A stretch of DNA of 48,037 nucleotides from Acidobacteria bacterium 13_2_20CM_57_17 (GCA_001914785.1 MNDE01000099.1:1-48037); one strand, 5' to 3'. Positions 25,642-34,436 are shown, numbered from the stretch's first letter. The notes: generated by a model from the letters alone, not told the origin. Numbers and translations are program-made.

Positions 25642-25657
25642 TCAAATAGAGATTTGA
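25642..25657. promoter_or_regulatory. Palindrome upstream of the purine operon
   Basis: TCAAATAGAGATTTGA is a 6+4+6 inverted repeat in the 72-nt gap between allB and the xanthine dehydrogenase genes. It could be an operator for a purine-responsive regulator; no regulator gene is nearby and the claim rests on symmetry alone. Confidence 0.35.
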
Positions 25658-25699
25658 AACTCCTGTCATTTCATACAGAATATCGCCAGCAAATAATTT

Positions 25700-27967
25700 A
25701 TGACCGTCCGTCACATCGTTGGAGCTTCTGTACCGCGCAAGGAAGGCTGGGACAAAGTCACTGGAGCGGCGCGTTACGTGGATGACATGGTTCTGCCCGG
25801 CATGCTTCACGGCGCGACCGTACGTAGCACCATCGGGCGCGGCAAAATCAAACAAATCCATTTTGGTCCGGGCGTTGACTGGAATGAATATGTCGTCGTA
25901 TCCGCCAAGGACATTCCGGGAAAGAACTGCATCTCGCTGATTCTGGACGACCAGCCTTGCCTCGCCTCCGAGTTTGTTAATCATCCGGAAGAGCCCATTC
26001 TACTTCTGGCCCATCCCGACCGTCCCAAACTTCGCAAGGCTGTTGAGGCCGTTTCCATCGAGTACGATCCCCTCCCGGCGTTACACACCATTGAAGAAAG
26101 CGAGCGGCAATCCACAATCATTTGGGGCAGCGACAATACGTTCAAGACTTTTCTCGTGGAAAAGGGTGACGTCGATGCCGTCTGGAAAGAGGCCGCGCAC
26201 ATCGTCGAAGGTGAATACCTCACCGGCGCTCAGGAGCAGCTCTACATCGAAAACAACGGCGTGATTGCGGCGTTCGGCCCGAAAAGCGGCGTTACCGTTT
26301 GGGGTTCCCTGCAATGCCCGTATTACGTGCATAAGGCGCTGATGACGCTTTTCGCGTTGCCCGAAGAAAAAGTGCGCGTCGTGCAAATGGAGACCGGCGG
26401 AGCGTTTGGTGGTAAGGAAGAGTATCCATCAATGATCGCGGGCCACGCCGCGCTGCTGGCGATGAAATCCGGACGCCCCGTGAAAATTGTCTACGACCGT
26501 ATGGAAGACATGGCCGCAACCACGAAGCGCCATCCTTCGCGCACGCGCCACCGTACGGCGGTCGACCGCCACGGAAGAATTCTTGGCGGAGAAATCGAGT
26601 TCACCATCGATGGTGGAGCGTACGCGACGCTCTCTTCGGTCGTCCTTTCGCGCGGCACTATTCATGCCGGTGGTCCTTATTATTGGCCCAATGTGCGCAT
26701 TCGCACGAAGGCGGTTGCCACCAATACACCCCCGCACGGAGCCTTCCGCGGATTCGGCGCGCCGCAAAGCCTTTTCGCTATGGAACGCCACATGGACCGC
26801 ATCGCTCAGGTCGTAGGGATTTCTCCCGTCGAAGTCCGCCGCCGAAATTTTCTGAAGTCCGGCCAAACGACCACAACGGAACAGACCATTAAGGAAAATA
26901 TTGATCTGGATCGTTTGCTCAAACGGGCTCTGGAACTTTCCGACTATGCCGCGAAGAAGAAGCGTTTTGCAGAAAAAAATAAAGCTGGGACGCACAGAAA
27001 AGGAATTGGAATCGCGGCTTTTTTGCACGGCGCCGGCTTCACGGGTTCTGGCGAACGCTATCTGAATTCTCTCGTCGGCGCCGAAGCGGGCGCAGACGGA
27101 ACCGTGCGCGTGCTGGTGTCCAGCGCGGAATTTGGTCAAGGAACCAACACCGTGCTCTGCCAGATTGCTGCCGAAGCGCTCGGCCTGCCGTATGAAAACG
27201 TCTCCATCGCGCAACCAGACACGACCGTTGTTCCGAACAGCGGCCCGACAGTGGCTTCGCGGACGGCGATGATTGTCGGAAAACTGGTTCAGTCCGCCGC
27301 CAGGGGGATCAAGGAAACACTCACGAAAACCGGGCTGCTGCATGACGATTACTCTCCTGAACAATTTTGCGCCGGCTGCAAGGAATACATCGCCACGCAT
27401 GGGGCGCTCAAGTCATATGCGCGGTACCAAGCCCCACCCGATGTTTATTGGGACGATGAAAAATATCGCGGCGAAGCCTATGCGGCGTTTGCATGGGCCG
27501 TGTACGTTGCGGAAGTCACCGTAGATTTGACGACATATAGTGTGACGGTGGATGACTTTGTCGCTCTACAGGAAGTCGGAAGAGTCCTTCATCCTGTATT
27601 GGCCGAAGGACAAATCACCGGCGGAGTAGCGCAAGCGATCGGCTTCGCGCTCTATGAAAACGTTGTCTGGCAGGACGGACGCATGATGAACAACCAGATG
27701 ACCAACTACATCATGCCGGCCTCGATGGATCTGCCGCCGATTCGCGTGTTTTTTGAAGAAAATGGCAACGTTCACGGCGCGCATGGCGCTAAAGGGATCG
27801 GAGAGTTGCCCATGGATGGTCCTGCGCCCGCGATCGTAAACGCCGTGGAAGATGCGACGGGTGTCCGCTTCTGCTCCATTCCGCTGCTGCCCGAAGATCT
27901 CTTTGAGACTGTGCGGCCTGAATTCAACGAGCAAGTTGTTTTTCCGTTGGCACGAGGGACGTCATGA
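25700..27967 (+). CDS. Xanthine dehydrogenase, molybdenum-binding large subunit
   Basis: The 755-residue subunit binds the molybdopterin cofactor and oxidises hypoxanthine/xanthine to urate. It carries the xanthine-oxidase type of active site: QEQLYIEN with the substrate Glu, METGGAFGGKEE for the cofactor, the substrate Arg in HGAFRGFGAPQ, and the essential base Glu in GAKGIGELP. The AYRCSFR loop of CO dehydrogenases is absent. This makes a purine substrate much more likely than CO, aldehydes or nicotinate. Start ATG 25700 has a weak ribosome-binding site. The stop overlaps the iron-sulphur subunit gene (ATGA at 27964-27967). It heads the nine-gene purine operon. Confidence 0.92.
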   Translation: MTVRHIVGASVPRKEGWDKVTGAARYVDDMVLPGMLHGATVRSTIGRGKIKQIHFGPGVDWNEYVVVSAKDIPGKNCISLILDDQPCLASEFVNHPEEPILLLAHPDRPKLRKAVEAVSIEYDPLPALHTIEESERQSTIIWGSDNTFKTFLVEKGDVDAVWKEAAHIVEGEYLTGAQEQLYIENNGVIAAFGPKSGVTVWGSLQCPYYVHKALMTLFALPEEKVRVVQMETGGAFGGKEEYPSMIAGHAALLAMKSGRPVKIVYDRMEDMAATTKRHPSRTRHRTAVDRHGRILGGEIEFTIDGGAYATLSSVVLSRGTIHAGGPYYWPNVRIRTKAVATNTPPHGAFRGFGAPQSLFAMERHMDRIAQVVGISPVEVRRRNFLKSGQTTTTEQTIKENIDLDRLLKRALELSDYAAKKKRFAEKNKAGTHRKGIGIAAFLHGAGFTGSGERYLNSLVGAEAGADGTVRVLVSSAEFGQGTNTVLCQIAAEALGLPYENVSIAQPDTTVVPNSGPTVASRTAMIVGKLVQSAARGIKETLTKTGLLHDDYSPEQFCAGCKEYIATHGALKSYARYQAPPDVYWDDEKYRGEAYAAFAWAVYVAEVTVDLTTYSVTVDDFVALQEVGRVLHPVLAEGQITGGVAQAIGFALYENVVWQDGRMMNNQMTNYIMPASMDLPPIRVFFEENGNVHGAHGAKGIGELPMDGPAPAIVNAVEDATGVRFCSIPLLPEDLFETVRPEFNEQVVFPLARGTS

Positions 27968-28461
27968 ATCCTTCGCCGGCGGCGAGCACGAAGTGCGAGT
28001 TTTCGTTCACTGTAAATGGCGAGGCCAAGAACGTGCTCGCCCATCCCATGGAGAGATTGTTGGAAGTGCTTCGGAACGACCTTGGATTGACAGGCGCCAA
28101 AGAAGGCTGCGGCGAAGGCGAATGCGGCTCGTGTTCGGTTCTCTTGGACGATATGCTGGTGAATAGTTGCCTCATACCTATCGCGCAAGCGAACGGCACG
28201 AGCGTCGTTACCATCGAAGGAATGTCCGCTCACTCGTTGATGAAGCCTTTGCAGGAATCGTTTCTCGAATGTGGCGGCGCACAGTGCGGCATCTGCACGC
28301 CGGGAATGATTCTTGCGGCCGCGCATCTGCTCGATAAGAAACTGGACCCTACTCTGGCGGACATTCGGGAAGGCCTTGCGGGGAATCTTTGCCGCTGCAC
28401 GGGTTACATGCAAATTTTCGAAGCGGTGGCAAAGGCGGCGCGCGGAAGAGCTGCACCATGA
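27964..28461 (+). CDS. Xanthine dehydrogenase, [2Fe-2S] small subunit
   Basis: The 165-residue protein has a plant-ferredoxin-type cluster site (C49, C54, C57 in CGEGECGSCSV, and C69). It also has the C-terminal helical cluster site (C108 and C111 in CGGAQCGICTPGM, C143 and C145 in NLCRCTGY). Both are complete, so it can relay electrons from the molybdenum centre to FAD. Its ATG overlaps the stop of the large subunit gene and its own stop overlaps the FAD subunit start. The order large - iron-sulphur - FAD differs from the CO dehydrogenase order but is common for bacterial xanthine dehydrogenases. Confidence 0.93.
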   Translation: MNPSPAASTKCEFSFTVNGEAKNVLAHPMERLLEVLRNDLGLTGAKEGCGEGECGSCSVLLDDMLVNSCLIPIAQANGTSVVTIEGMSAHSLMKPLQESFLECGGAQCGICTPGMILAAAHLLDKKLDPTLADIREGLAGNLCRCTGYMQIFEAVAKAARGRAAP

Positions 28462-29336
28462 GAGCCGATCCAGCCGATTACAGACTCGTCTCACCGGGCA
28501 GCTTGCAGGGCGTTCTTTCTCTGCTGGCTGCCGAGCCGGCTCAATGGCTCCCCATCGCCGGGGGGACTGACGTGATGGTTTTGTATTCGGCGGGAAAGCT
28601 GGCCAACCGCAATTTGATCGACATCTGGAATATTCCCGAGCTTCGTCAAATCGAGGTTTTTCCGGATAGAATCTCCATCGGCGCGGCAAGCACGTATACC
28701 GCAGTACGCAACCATAACGTCGTCGCGCGCGAATTTCCGCTGCTGGCCACGGCGGCATCCTGGACCGGTGGAATTGCCAATCAGAATCGCGGGACACTGG
28801 GAGGGAACATCGCCAACGCTTCTCCTGCTGCCGATTCCCTGCCCGCGCTGCTTATTTACGACGCCGTATTGACGCTGATTTCCGTGCGCGGCGAGCGCCG
28901 CGTGCCTTATCGAACTTTTCACACCGGCTACAAGCAGACAATTCTGGCTGCCGACGAGTTGATCCTGAATATTTCGTTGCCGCGCCGGTTCTCGAAATAT
29001 TTCTCGCATGCGCGTAAGGTTGGAGCCCGGAACGCACAAGCCATTTCCAAAGTTTATCTCGCTGCTCTAGGTCAAGTCGCGAACGGCGCGATTCGTGACG
29101 TGCGTCTCGCACTGGGAAGCGTTGCGCCCGTTCCGTTACGTTTGAATGGGACGGAAAAGATGCTCACCGGAAAAGAGATCGCGCCGTCTTTGATCGATGC
29201 CGCAAGAAAAAGCGTGCTTAAGGAAATTCGACCCATCGACGATATTCGTTCCACCGCGCGATATCGATCCGCGGTGGCGTGCAATCTGGTCACCGAGTTT
29301 CTCGCGAAGCTTGCCGCTGAAGGAGCGACCGCGTGA
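28458..29336 (+). CDS. Xanthine dehydrogenase, FAD-binding medium subunit
   Basis: This 292-residue subunit has the two FAD-binding blocks of the family, PIAGGTDVMVLYSAGKL near residue 33 and GIANQNRGTLGGNIANASP near residue 110. It also has the C-terminal CODH_flav_C-like domain (KVGARNAQAISKVYLA). It would pass electrons from the iron-sulphur clusters to NAD or another acceptor. I use ATG 28458, which overlaps the previous stop (ATGA); an open frame reaching back to 28389 lies inside the iron-sulphur gene. The stop overlaps the GTG start of uraD. Confidence 0.92.
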   Translation: MRADPADYRLVSPGSLQGVLSLLAAEPAQWLPIAGGTDVMVLYSAGKLANRNLIDIWNIPELRQIEVFPDRISIGAASTYTAVRNHNVVAREFPLLATAASWTGGIANQNRGTLGGNIANASPAADSLPALLIYDAVLTLISVRGERRVPYRTFHTGYKQTILAADELILNISLPRRFSKYFSHARKVGARNAQAISKVYLAALGQVANGAIRDVRLALGSVAPVPLRLNGTEKMLTGKEIAPSLIDAARKSVLKEIRPIDDIRSTARYRSAVACNLVTEFLAKLAAEGATA

Positions 29337-29845
29337 GCGCAGTTCTGGCTCGCTGGAATTCTTTGCCAAGCGAGGAAGCTGCGCGCGAGATTCTATCTTG
29401 CTGCGGCTCAGAGACTTGGGCAGCGAGCATGGTCTCGAAACGGCCGATCCCAGACGAAGTTTCGCTGATTCAAACTTCAGACGCTGTCTGGCAAGAACTT
29501 GGGGAGTCCAGCTGGCTCGAGGCCTTCCGGAGCCATCCGCGAATCGGCGAATCACACGTAAAAACAACTGCCGCGCCACAATCTTCGGTTTGGTCCGAGC
29601 AGGAACAACGACAGGCGGCATCGGCCGATGAAGCCATAAAACTGGCGCTGAAATGGGGTAATCGCGAATACGAACAAAAGTTCGGGCGTATCTTTATCGT
29701 TTGCGCCACGGGAAAATCCGCCAGCGAAATCCTGGAGATTCTGCGCCGCCGGTTGCACAATGATGAAGCCACCGAACTGCAGCAAGCGGCTGAGGAGCAG
29801 CGCCAAATCATGCATATCCGTCTGAAACAATGGATCGCGGGATGA
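29333..29845 (+). CDS. uraD: OHCU decarboxylase
   Basis: The 170-residue protein decarboxylates 2-oxo-4-hydroxy-4-carboxy-5-ureidoimidazoline to (S)-allantoin. The family mark is HPRIGE at 68-73 with catalytic H68, followed by the WSEQEQ segment and FGRIFIVCATGKSASEIL, all conserved in UraD. Translation starts at a GTG overlapping the previous stop (GTGA at 29333-29336). The stop overlaps the start of hiuH. It gives stereospecific allantoin for the downstream ureide enzymes. Confidence 0.94.
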   Translation: MSAVLARWNSLPSEEAAREILSCCGSETWAASMVSKRPIPDEVSLIQTSDAVWQELGESSWLEAFRSHPRIGESHVKTTAAPQSSVWSEQEQRQAASADEAIKLALKWGNREYEQKFGRIFIVCATGKSASEILEILRRRLHNDEATELQQAAEEQRQIMHIRLKQWIAG

Positions 29846-30186
29846 GCCGAATCTCTACTCACGTGCTTGATACCGTTGCGGGAAAACCTGCAGCAGGCGT
29901 GCCGGTGCGCCTGCAGCGACAAAATTCTTCGGGCAACTGGACTACTCTGACTTCTGCTCGGACGGATGAAGACGGCCGATGCGGCGAATTGCTGCCGGAA
30001 GGCGCGAGTCTCGCCGCGGGAACGTATCGCTTGTCGTTTGACACCACGAATTATTTCACGGCCTGCGGCGTGGATGGTTTGTATCCCGCGGTCGAGGTTT
30101 TGTTTCACGTGCGAAACGGTGAAAACCATTTTCATATTCCGTTGCTGCTGAGTCCGAACGGCTACACGACGTACCGGGGAAGCTGA
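29842..30186 (+). CDS. hiuH: 5-Hydroxyisourate hydrolase (transthyretin-like)
   Basis: The 114-residue protein hydrolyses 5-hydroxyisourate to OHCU and is a bacterial transthyretin-related protein. It begins MSRISTHVLDTVAGKPAAG with the catalytic His7, has PVRLQRQ and ends in the diagnostic YRGS. I start it at ATG 29842, overlapping the uraD stop (ATGA); the frame has an ATG four codons earlier. No periplasmic signal is seen, so it works in the cytoplasm with UraD. It is followed one base later by puuD. Confidence 0.95.
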   Translation: MSRISTHVLDTVAGKPAAGVPVRLQRQNSSGNWTTLTSARTDEDGRCGELLPEGASLAAGTYRLSFDTTNYFTACGVDGLYPAVEVLFHVRNGENHFHIPLLLSPNGYTTYRGS

Positions 30187-30187
30187 A

Positions 30188-31003
30188 ATGGATTCTTCCA
30201 TCCGCGAATGGCTGAACCTCAGTGTGCGGTGGATTCACGTTTTCGCGGCAATCATGTGGGTCGGACAAACTTATTACTTCACGTGGCTCGACGGCCAGTT
30301 CGCGAAACTGGAAAAAAAAGCGGGAGTGGACGGAACAGCTCCGGCAGTGTGGATGGTGCACAGCGGAGGTTTTTACTCCGTCGAAAAACAGCAATCGCTA
30401 GGCGTTGCGCCAGAGCAGGTGCGCTGGTTTCGCTGGGAAGCCTTCGCGACGTGGCTGTTCGGCGTGATTCTTCTCATTCTGGTGTATTACATGGGCGATG
30501 GCCTCATCGATCCGGACGTTGCGGACATTTCGAAGCGCGCCGGCGTTGCAATCGGAGTCGGCTCCATGATCGGCGGGTGGTTCATCTACGATCAGGCGGT
30601 GCGGTCGCTAGGAAAATCGCCGAAAGCGTTCGCGGCCTTTGCTCTGCTGATGACGACGGCGGCAGCTTGGGGATTGATGCACTTGCTCAGCGGACGCGCC
30701 GCATACATTCACATGGGAGCGATCTTCGGCACCATCATGGTAGCGAATGTGTGGTCCTGCATTCTCCCAACGCAGCGCAGGATGCTCGCGGCTGCGGCAG
30801 CGGGCGAAAAGTTCGATGCGTCGCTCGGCGCGCAAGCGAAGTTGCGTTCGAAGCACAACACGTTCCTGGCCGTGCCGGCTGTCTTTCTGATGCTGAGCAA
30901 TCATTTTCCCGTTGCGACTTACGGGAACCGGTACGGCTGGGAAATCATGCTGGGGCTGGTTGTGGCGGGATGGATTGCAGCGAAACTAATCCGAGAGTTT
31001 TGA
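30188..31003 (+). CDS. puuD: Membrane urate hydroxylase PuuD, without cytochrome domain
   Basis: The 271-residue protein matches the eight-helix membrane part of PuuD (DUF989), the membrane urate oxidase that makes 5-hydroxyisourate. LSVRWIHVFAAIMWVGQTYYFTWLD, MVHSGGFYSVEKQ and MGAIFGTIMVANVWSCILPTQRRM (seen here as parts) are characteristic. Described PuuD proteins carry an additional C-terminal cytochrome c domain; here the protein ends at KLIREF and there is no CxxCH motif, so the electron acceptor must be another protein. It sits exactly between hiuH and allC, the correct place for the urate step, and no soluble uricase is present. Confidence 0.88.
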   Translation: MDSSIREWLNLSVRWIHVFAAIMWVGQTYYFTWLDGQFAKLEKKAGVDGTAPAVWMVHSGGFYSVEKQQSLGVAPEQVRWFRWEAFATWLFGVILLILVYYMGDGLIDPDVADISKRAGVAIGVGSMIGGWFIYDQAVRSLGKSPKAFAAFALLMTTAAAWGLMHLLSGRAAYIHMGAIFGTIMVANVWSCILPTQRRMLAAAAAGEKFDASLGAQAKLRSKHNTFLAVPAVFLMLSNHFPVATYGNRYGWEIMLGLVVAGWIAAKLIREF

Positions 31004-31041
31004 TTCGAGCGAAGAGGGCGTTTGTTGGTGACGTGAATTTA

Positions 31042-32310
31042 ATGTCGACGACGAGCAGTGATTTTACAAACCTTGCGGAAGAAGTTATTGCGCGCTGCCG
31101 GAAACTGGCGACGTTTTCCGAAGACGCGGGCGGCACGCGGCGAACTTTTCTCTCCGCGCCAATGCGGAATTGTCACCGCGAAGTTTCTTCGTGGATGAAA
31201 GCTCTGGACATGAATGTGTCCATCGATGCGGTTGGAAATTTGCGCGGATTTTATTCCGCAGCGTCGTCGTCAGCGCCGCGAATTCTGATTGGGTCGCACT
31301 TGGACACCGTCCCGAATGCCGGTCCGTTCGACGGAATACTGGGAGTTGTGCTAGCGATCGAGCTGGTGGAATCTTTGCGCGGATTGAAGCTGCCGTTTGC
31401 GATTGAGGTCATCGGATTCTCGGAGGAAGAAGGAGTGCGGTTTGGAGTTCCCTTTATCGGAAGCAGAGCGCTCGTCGGACGAGTGGACGAGGAACTTCTG
31501 GGACGCAAGGACGCGAGTGGAGTCTCTGTTCGCAAAGCGATCCAAGATTTTGGTTTGAACCCTAACGAACTTTCCAAAGCAGGGTTGGGCGACGACGTTC
31601 TGGGATTCATCGAATTTCACATCGAGCAAGGGCCGGTGCTGGAGAAACTGGGACGTCCACTCGGAGTCGTGGAAGCGATCGTGGGGCAGAACCGTTTGGA
31701 GTTCACATTTTCAGGACATGCGAATCACGCCGGGACGACGCCGATGAATTTGCGGCACGATGCACTAGCAGCGGCGGCAGAGTGGATTGTCACGGTTGAG
31801 CAGCTGGCGCAGCGCACGGCAGATTTAGTCGCAACAGTGGGATACGTGGAAGCCAAGCCCGGCGCAACGAATGTGGTCGCTGGAGAAGCGCGCGCCACCC
31901 TGGATATTCGTCACGCTTCGGATCGCACGAGAACGGAAGCTCTCGATGAGTTGATCCGGCAGGCGGAATCCATCGCTTCGCGGCGCGCGGTCAGCGTGAA
32001 GTGGCGAACGCTTCTCGCGCAAAATGCGGTGGCGATGGATCCATTTTTGACGGAGCAAATCGAACTTGCCGCGCAAAAAGCCGGCTGCGAACCGCATCGC
32101 ATGGCGAGCGGCGCGGGACACGATGCCATGATCCTGGCGGAGAAAATTCCGGCGGCGATGATTTTTTTACGAACGCCGGGAGGCATCAGCCACGATCCGG
32201 AGGAATCGGTCCATCTTGACGACGTCGCGAAAGCGCTGGAATGCGGACAGCATTTGCTGACGCAGCTTGCGGCTTCGCAGGAATTTCTGGGAAGGACGTG
32301 CCGTGCATAA
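31042..32310 (+). CDS. allC: Allantoate amidohydrolase (M20 family)
   Basis: This 422-residue metallo-amidohydrolase removes ammonia and CO2 from allantoate to give (S)-ureidoglycine. M20 landmarks are GSHLDTVPNAGPFDG (metal ligands His and Asp), GFSEEEGVRFG (general-base Glu and metal Glu), FHIEQGPVLE, GHANHAGTTPM and the late metal His in GGISHDPEE. GHANHAGTTPM and the H-L-D-T set are typical of AllC-type beta-ureidohydrolases. I start at ATG 31042; a very long open frame continues upstream inside puuD but is a shadow, and an in-frame GTG lies at 31033. Its stop overlaps the GTG of allE. Confidence 0.88.
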   Translation: MSTTSSDFTNLAEEVIARCRKLATFSEDAGGTRRTFLSAPMRNCHREVSSWMKALDMNVSIDAVGNLRGFYSAASSSAPRILIGSHLDTVPNAGPFDGILGVVLAIELVESLRGLKLPFAIEVIGFSEEEGVRFGVPFIGSRALVGRVDEELLGRKDASGVSVRKAIQDFGLNPNELSKAGLGDDVLGFIEFHIEQGPVLEKLGRPLGVVEAIVGQNRLEFTFSGHANHAGTTPMNLRHDALAAAAEWIVTVEQLAQRTADLVATVGYVEAKPGATNVVAGEARATLDIRHASDRTRTEALDELIRQAESIASRRAVSVKWRTLLAQNAVAMDPFLTEQIELAAQKAGCEPHRMASGAGHDAMILAEKIPAAMIFLRTPGGISHDPEESVHLDDVAKALECGQHLLTQLAASQEFLGRTCRA

Positions 32311-33043
32311 TCTCGGTCACACGCGCAGCTCGCATCAACGCAATCACATTTTGCAAACTCCGGACACTTTTGTGCGCACGACCCTGCCCGGGATGAGGAA
32401 TGCGTCCGCCATCGTGCACATCGGGCCGGCGCTGGGCGCAGCGTTCACCGAATACACCGCAGAGTTTGAATTGAAAGGCGAGTTGGGAGATACGCCAGCG
32501 CAGCGATTCGTTTACGTCATGGATGGTGCCGTGACCGTTGAGATCAAGGGAAAGCGGCACGAACTAGGCGGACGTGGTTACGCATATTTGCCGGAAGGAT
32601 TTTCTCATCGAGTTGTCGCCAAAGAAAAAAGCCGTGTCGCCGTTATTGAAAAGCAATACGAGAAAAATCAAAAAACCGAACCGCCGCGATTGCTGGTCTC
32701 GAACGAAGACGCAGTCTCTTCGCACGCGCTCGACGGCGATTCCGATTTGCAGGTGAAATGTTTGCTCCCCGATGAGCCGCCATTTGATTTTGCGGTGAAT
32801 ACCATGGTGTATCAACCTGGCGCCGCGCTCAGCATGGTGGAAATGCACGTGATGGAGCACGGGCTGATCATGCTGGAAGGCGGCGGCATCTACCGGCTGG
32901 GCGATTCGTGGTATCCGGTGAGAACGGGCGATTTCATCTGGATGGGACCGTGGTGCCCGCAATGGTTTGGGGCCATCGGAAAATTTCCCGCGAAATACCT
33001 GATTTACAAGAACTGGAACCGGCACTCGCTCGGCAAAACGTGA
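32303..33043 (+). CDS. allE: (S)-Ureidoglycine aminohydrolase, bicupin
   Basis: The 246-residue double cupin removes ammonia from ureidoglycine, giving (S)-ureidoglycolate. The first cupin contains QRFVYVMDGAVTVEIKG and YLPEGFSHRVVA. The second holds the metal-binding set EMHVMEHGLIMLEGGGIYRLGD and the WMGPWCPQWFG region diagnostic for UGHYase. GTG 32303 overlaps the allC stop (codon at 32308-32310), consistent with coupling. Its stop overlaps the possible GTG start of the next M20 gene. Together with flanking AllC and UAH it gives the same three-step order used by plants. Confidence 0.92.
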   Translation: MHNLGHTRSSHQRNHILQTPDTFVRTTLPGMRNASAIVHIGPALGAAFTEYTAEFELKGELGDTPAQRFVYVMDGAVTVEIKGKRHELGGRGYAYLPEGFSHRVVAKEKSRVAVIEKQYEKNQKTEPPRLLVSNEDAVSSHALDGDSDLQVKCLLPDEPPFDFAVNTMVYQPGAALSMVEMHVMEHGLIMLEGGGIYRLGDSWYPVRTGDFIWMGPWCPQWFGAIGKFPAKYLIYKNWNRHSLGKT

Positions 33044-33057
33044 AAAAGGTCGGCAAG

Positions 33058-34338
33058 ATGCCGGCGCTACAACGAGACCTTGAGAAAATGAAATTGGAAA
33101 TTGATCAGCAGGGGCTGCTATCCCAACTGGAGACGCTGGCGACTTTTTCAGACGCGGAGCCGCCCGCGGTCACGCGAATTGTTTTTACGCCGACAGATTT
33201 GAAAGCGCGCGCGTGGGTGATTACGCTCTGCGGAGAAGCCAAGCTTGCCGTGCGGCAAGATGCCATCGGAAATGTTTTTGCGCGGTGGACCGGGGCCGAT
33301 GCTGCGGCACCTGCCGTTGGCACGGGATCGCACATTGATGCAATTCCCAACGCCGGCAAATATGACGGCGGCGTCGGAGTGCTTGGCGGACTCGAAGCCA
33401 TTCGCGCACTGCAGCGGAGCGGGTTCCGGCCTAAACATTCGATTGAACTCCTGGTGTTCGCGACGGAAGAGCCGACGCGATTCGGAATCGGGTGCCTGGG
33501 GAGCCGGTTGCTTTCGGGAACGCTGTCCGCGGAAGCCGCCGCGAAATTGAAAGACCGTGACGGCGAATCTGTGGACGAAGTTCGCAGAAAAGCGGGCTTC
33601 AACGGGAATCTTCAGGATGTGAAACTGCCGAAAAGCTATTACAAAGCTTTTGTTGAGCTGCACATCGAGCAAGGGCCGCTGCTGGAGCGCGCAAAAACAT
33701 CTTTGGGAATCGTGAAGAGCATCGCGGCGCCCGCGAGTTTTCGCGTTTCCATCGACGGCGCGGGCGGGCATGCCGGTGGAGTGCTGATGCCGGATCGCAA
33801 AGATGCGCTCTGCGCGGCCGCTGAGTTGATTCTGGCAATCGAAGATGCGGCGCACGCGAGCGGCGCGCTCGACACTGTCGCGACCGTCGGGGTCTGCGAT
33901 GTTTTTCCCGGCGCGGTGAACAGCATTCCGAGCCGCGTGGGCATAACGCTGGACATTCGTGATACGGATTTGGCGCGGCGCGATGGCGTGATGCAAACAA
34001 TCGAGGGCGTATCCCGGGAGATTGGCGCGAGACGCCACGTCTCCATTCAGTGGGAGTTGGTGAATGCGGATGCGCCGGCGGATTGCGCTCCCGAGGTGCG
34101 CGCGGCGCTCGCCGATTCCTGCCGGGCGCACGGATTCCCATTTCTGGAGATGGTTAGCCGGGCTTACCACGATTCCCTTTTCGTTTCACGGATTGCTCCG
34201 ACGGGGATGCTTTTTATTCCCTGCCGGAACGGTTACAGCCATCGGCCCGATGAGTACGCCGCTCCGGAAGATATTGCGCGCGGGGCGCTGGTGCTGGCGG
34301 AGTCGTTGGCGAGCCTTTCCGGGCGAGCGGAGGCTTAG
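33058..34338 (+). CDS. Ureidoglycolate amidohydrolase (M20 family)
   Basis: This second M20 protein of the operon (426 residues from ATG 33058) most resembles plant and bacterial ureidoglycolate amidohydrolases (UAH), which split ureidoglycolate to glyoxylate, two ammonia and CO2. Key phrases are GSHIDAIPNAGKYDGG, ATEEPTRFGIGCLGSRLL, LHIEQGPLLE, GAGGHAGGVLMPDRKD and a late metal-site region NGYSHRPDEY. EEPTRFGI...CLGSRLL is, to my recollection, shared with Arabidopsis UAH and distinguishes it from AllC. Starts are uncertain: GTG 33040 overlaps the allE stop, ATG 33058 has AAAGGT upstream, and ATG 33088 fits the family's usual start. It ends the purine operon; a hairpin lies 39 nt after the stop. 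Confidence 0.85.
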   Translation: MPALQRDLEKMKLEIDQQGLLSQLETLATFSDAEPPAVTRIVFTPTDLKARAWVITLCGEAKLAVRQDAIGNVFARWTGADAAAPAVGTGSHIDAIPNAGKYDGGVGVLGGLEAIRALQRSGFRPKHSIELLVFATEEPTRFGIGCLGSRLLSGTLSAEAAAKLKDRDGESVDEVRRKAGFNGNLQDVKLPKSYYKAFVELHIEQGPLLERAKTSLGIVKSIAAPASFRVSIDGAGGHAGGVLMPDRKDALCAAAELILAIEDAAHASGALDTVATVGVCDVFPGAVNSIPSRVGITLDIRDTDLARRDGVMQTIEGVSREIGARRHVSIQWELVNADAPADCAPEVRAALADSCRAHGFPFLEMVSRAYHDSLFVSRIAPTGMLFIPCRNGYSHRPDEYAAPEDIARGALVLAESLASLSGRAEA

Positions 34339-34376
34339 ATGATTGGGAAATGCTTTCCGGAAGGGCCGAGAAAGAC

Positions 34377-34396
34377 CTCACCCCTGAAGGGGTGAG
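34377..34396 (+). terminator. Hairpin after the purine operon
   Basis: CTCACCCC-TGAA-GGGGTGAG forms a perfect 8-bp stem with a tetraloop 38 nt after the last purine gene. A T-run is lacking close by, so termination strength is uncertain; it may protect the transcript's 3' end. Confidence 0.5.
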
Positions 34397-34436
34397 CTAC
34401 AGTTGGATACGAACTTTTTCTGGTTAGACCATAACT

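Noticed and set aside
30208..31041. Long N-terminal extension of the allC frame
   Set aside because: It lies out of frame inside puuD, whose membrane protein is well supported; homology of AllC begins only at about 31042.
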